Source: CAUZIZ01 sp047514575 (lineage in GTDB: Bacteria > Acidobacteriota > UBA6911 > RPQK01 > JAJDTT01). Taken from it: a stretch of DNA of 14,887 nucleotides. The stretch spans positions 1 through 14,887 of the forward strand of contig JAKZYH010000754.1 in NCBI GenBank assembly GCA_047514575.1, in the 5' to 3' direction. A program made the translations under genes and the position numbers. Below, in pieces: positions 13,801-14,887 of the stretch (positions within the stretch are counted from its first letter, which is position 1; each line of letters starts with the position of its first letter). The notes below the pieces were generated by a model. The model searched no databases. It saw only the letters and a list, made by a program, of their open reading frames with translations, and was not told the DNA's origin.

Positions 13801-14887
13801 GCTTTCATTGGATGCCACCGTGAACGAGAGGGACCCGCTGCCACTGCCGCTAGCAGCGCTACCGATTTCGACCCACCCATCGCTGCTGGACGCAGACCAC
13901 TGACAGCCCTCGGGTGAAGTCACGAGGGCAACGCCACTGCCACCTTCGGCATCAAAAGAGGCACTGACGGGAGAAATAGAATAGGTACAATCAATTCCCT
14001 CCTGGGTGACTGTCAGCACCTGGCCCTCGATCAGAACCGTCCCGGATCGAGACTGGATCGTGTCGTTGGCGGCTACAGTGAAGGAGGCGTTGCCGCTACC
14101 AGTACCACTGGACCCGTCGCCAACGACAATCCAGCTGTCTCCACTGGACGTGGACCACTCACAGCCCTCCGGGGAGCTGATGCCCACGCTTCCGATGCCG
14201 CCTTCGGAGCCCAGGGATAGGCTGCTGGAGGAAAGAGCGTAGCTACAAGAGATGCCCTCTTGGGTTATCGTGAATACCTGTCCCCCCACGACAATGGTGC
14301 CGGAACGGGACTCAATGGTGGTATTCCCGTCCACAGTGAACGCGACCGAGCCACTGCCACTACCGCCGCCTCCGCTGCCGATCGTGATCCAGCTGTCGCT
14401 ACTCGACGCCGACCATTCACAACCCTCAGGGGAATTGACTTCCAGACTGCTACTTCCACCCTCAGAACCGAGGGAGGCAGCACTGGGGGACAGAGAATAG
14501 GTACAGTCGATCCCGCCCTGGGTAATCGTTAGGACCTCACCCTCAACCGTGATCGTGCCAGATCGAGATTCGATGGTGGTATTGGCGGTCACCGTGAAAA
14601 AGACTGAGCCGTCGCCACTGCCGTTGGAGCCGGCACTGATCGCGATCCAGCTATCGCCGACCGTTGCGGACCACTCACAGCCGTCCGGAGAACTGACGCC
14701 CACACTGCTGCTCCCGCTCTCGGCATCGAAGGAGGCGCTGCTAGAAGACAGGGAGAAGCTGCAGGTGACACCATCCTGGGTGATCACGAAGGCTTCGCCG
14801 CCGACCATGATGGAACCTGATCGAGATTGGATACTGGGATTGGCAGCGACCGAGACCGTGACGCTGCCGTCGCCACTACCACTGGCC
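10894..14887 (-). CDS. Giant BACON-repeat extracellular protein, 5' end beyond the window
   Basis: The frame is open from the right edge to TGA at 10894-10896, at least 1330 residues; the N-terminus and any signal peptide are outside. An internal ATG at 14808 is not the start, because repeat sequence continues in frame upstream. The visible part has the end of one repeat, then 13 complete BACON repeats of exactly 86 residues (11410-14763). Each shows C-[ST]-[YFL] at the start, a GG-x(2,3)-V segment, GC-x-W at 28-31, a W at 39, N near 61, R at 67, SGTI and a closing TQ. BACON domains are Ig-like beta-sandwiches thought to bind glycans or mucin. A beta-rich C-terminal domain (about 115 residues, TLDLELSAETY onward) and a basic tail follow. 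No anchor or sorting motif is seen at the C-terminus. Likely secreted or surface-bound adhesin. Confidence 0.9.
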   Translation of the reverse strand, partial: ASGSGDGSVTVSVAANPSIQSRSGSIMVGGEAFVITQDGVTCSFSLSSSSASFDAESGSSSVGVSSPDGCEWSATVGDSWIAISAGSNGSGDGSVFFTVTANTTIESRSGTITVEGEVLTITQGGIDCTYSLSPSAASLGSEGGSSSLEVNSPEGCEWSASSSDSWITIGSGGGGSGSGSVAFTVDGNTTIESRSGTIVVGGQVFTITQEGISCSYALSSSSLSLGSEGGIGSVGISSPEGCEWSTSSGDSWIVVGDGSSGTGSGNASFTVAANDTIQSRSGTVLIEGQVLTVTQEGIDCTYSISPVSASFDAEGGSGVALVTSPEGCQWSASSSDGWVEIGSAASGSGSGSLSFTVASNESTQSRTATITIAELELSITQGGIDCTYSLSPGSASFDAEGGSSSVSVTSPEGCEWSASASEGWITVSSGGNGSGSGSVSFTVDASTTIQTRSGTIVAGGQVFAITQDGISCTYAMSSISSSFDAEGGSSSVSVTSAEGCEWSASSGDSWIIIGEGASGSGSSDVPFTVVGNTTIESRSGTIEVEGQVLTVTQDGIDCTYSLSPTSVSFDPEGGNSTANVTSPQGCEWSASSSDSWITIGTGSSGSGNGSVSFTVEANSSTEPRSGTITVEDRVLTITQSRIDCSLSLSFTSVNFDSDGGVGSVDVTSPEGCNWSVFSGDSWISVSGGASANGNGSVSFIVDPNNTTESRSGTIVVEDEVLTIDQSGTDCSFSLSSDSVSFDSDGGEGSVGVLSPSGCGWSASSGDSWITLASASQGEGDGFISFSVDANSATQPRSGTITIEDQVLTITQSGIECTYSLTADNVVFASNGGTGSVDITAPEGCSWSAASNGSWLVVAAGSSGEGSGSVSFTVAANSTPTSRSASISVEGQVLTITQDGVNCSYSLSPGYIPFTSDESSGTVTVTSSEGCDWSASSSHSWISLVAGNEGSGSGSIAFTVAANPSTESRSGSVTVEDQVVTIDQSGIDCSYSLSSNSTSIDGAGGSDEIYVSAPEGCLWTASSNAEWIVVAQGDRGTGNGSFLCVVGANPTIESRSGTLEIESQSIMVTQAGAECTYAASATSTLFEGNGGSGSVTITTLDGCNWSAATGVEWITLGDNTASSGSGTVEFEVSPNPSGETRTGTVAIEDTLVTLTQAWDSGPTLDLELSAETYAVGSFVEATSLRLSNSGPQAVETELWLVLEMPGDVHVSFFHLGADGSVLLPSQFSEDFGPITLFEITQDLPTGNYALTGLVRDATTAELLSQDIKTFLVVNEQGDAGDPRDLSTDPRIQSGIPRLPKTTEGWLRSLERLAKPRGDQRKSLPVPSGRPR
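10897..11409 (-). other. C-terminal beta domain and basic tail of the BACON protein
   Basis: The 171 residues after the last repeat start with GPTLDLELSAETYAVGSFVE and contain SLRLSNSGPQAVETELWLVL, LPTGNYALTGLVRDATTAELL and FLVVNE. This alternation suggests a second Ig-like or CARDB-like sandwich often found at the ends of secreted bacterial proteins. The last 50 residues are charged and end with a basic stretch KPRGDQRKSLPVPSGRPR. No cysteine occurs in this part. Confidence 0.55.
11410..14763 (-). repeat. Tandem array of 13 coding repeats, 258 bp each
   Basis: Thirteen units of exactly 258 bp with no insertions or deletions encode the BACON repeats; a fourteenth, partial unit occupies 14764-14886. 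Units nearest the 5' side (repeats 1-8) look more alike than those nearest the 3' end, where the last two have drifted most. Three units (ending near 14764, 14248 and 13474) carry a GGQVF/GGEAF variant of the closing strand in place of the common EGQVL/EDQVL form. Confidence 0.9.

Noticed and set aside
10894..14887. CRISPR array or DNA satellite
   Set aside because: The repeats are 258 bp, contiguous without spacers, keep an open frame and encode a recognisable protein domain.

Overview
The window is bacterial chromosomal DNA, moderately GC-rich, with long genes on both strands and a few repeat-filled intergenic gaps. There is no rRNA, tRNA, CRISPR array, phage gene or transposase. The gene families (an SWIM/SNF2 helicase, lipoproteins with carbohydrate-related folds, a sodium-solute symporter, sugar-type SDR and MDR oxidoreductases, and a very long BACON-repeat protein) are typical of large-genome, polysaccharide-degrading lineages such as Acidobacteriota, Planctomycetota, Latescibacterota or Poribacteria. 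Which of these it is cannot be decided from the sequence alone.

Layout. Positions 5-760 (-) encode a uronate-dehydrogenase-like SDR. Positions 892-4305 (-) encode a complete SWIM-SNF2 helicase. A divergent gap at 4306-4471 holds a good promoter candidate reading rightward. Positions 4472-5269 (+) encode an exported, probably lipid-anchored protein, followed by a hairpin and then a GTG-started SSS-family symporter (5351-6799) that appears to lack about 25 residues around its EL4/TM8 region. The gap 6800-7398 has no convincing gene but holds three degenerate copies of a repeat. Positions 7399-9000 (+) encode a beta-propeller lipoprotein resembling GH32/GH43-type proteins. It overlaps tail to tail with a SixA-type histidine phosphatase (8986-9480, -). 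The gap 9481-9826 carries a fourth, inverted copy of the same repeat. Positions 9827-10843 (+) encode a medium-chain dehydrogenase. From 10894 to the right edge (-) runs the 3' part of a gene with at least 13 complete 86-residue BACON repeats.

How the parts may work together. The two exported proteins, the symporter and the two sugar-type oxidoreductases would fit a scavenging route for sugars or uronates: surface binding or cleavage, sodium-driven uptake, then cytoplasmic oxidation. This is inferred from neighbourhood and family; the genes do not form one operon. The BACON protein is probably an extracellular adhesin or glycan-binding fibre. The helicase and SixA homologue look like unrelated housekeeping or regulatory neighbours.

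The most unusual signals are: an undescribed-looking intergenic repeat family with an internal order of conserved blocks ending in a heptamer array; the apparent internal deletion in the symporter; the indel-free 86-residue periodicity with a cysteine pair in every BACON repeat; and three-codon mini-ORFs next to the starts of the three genes that lack a well-placed Shine-Dalgarno sequence.
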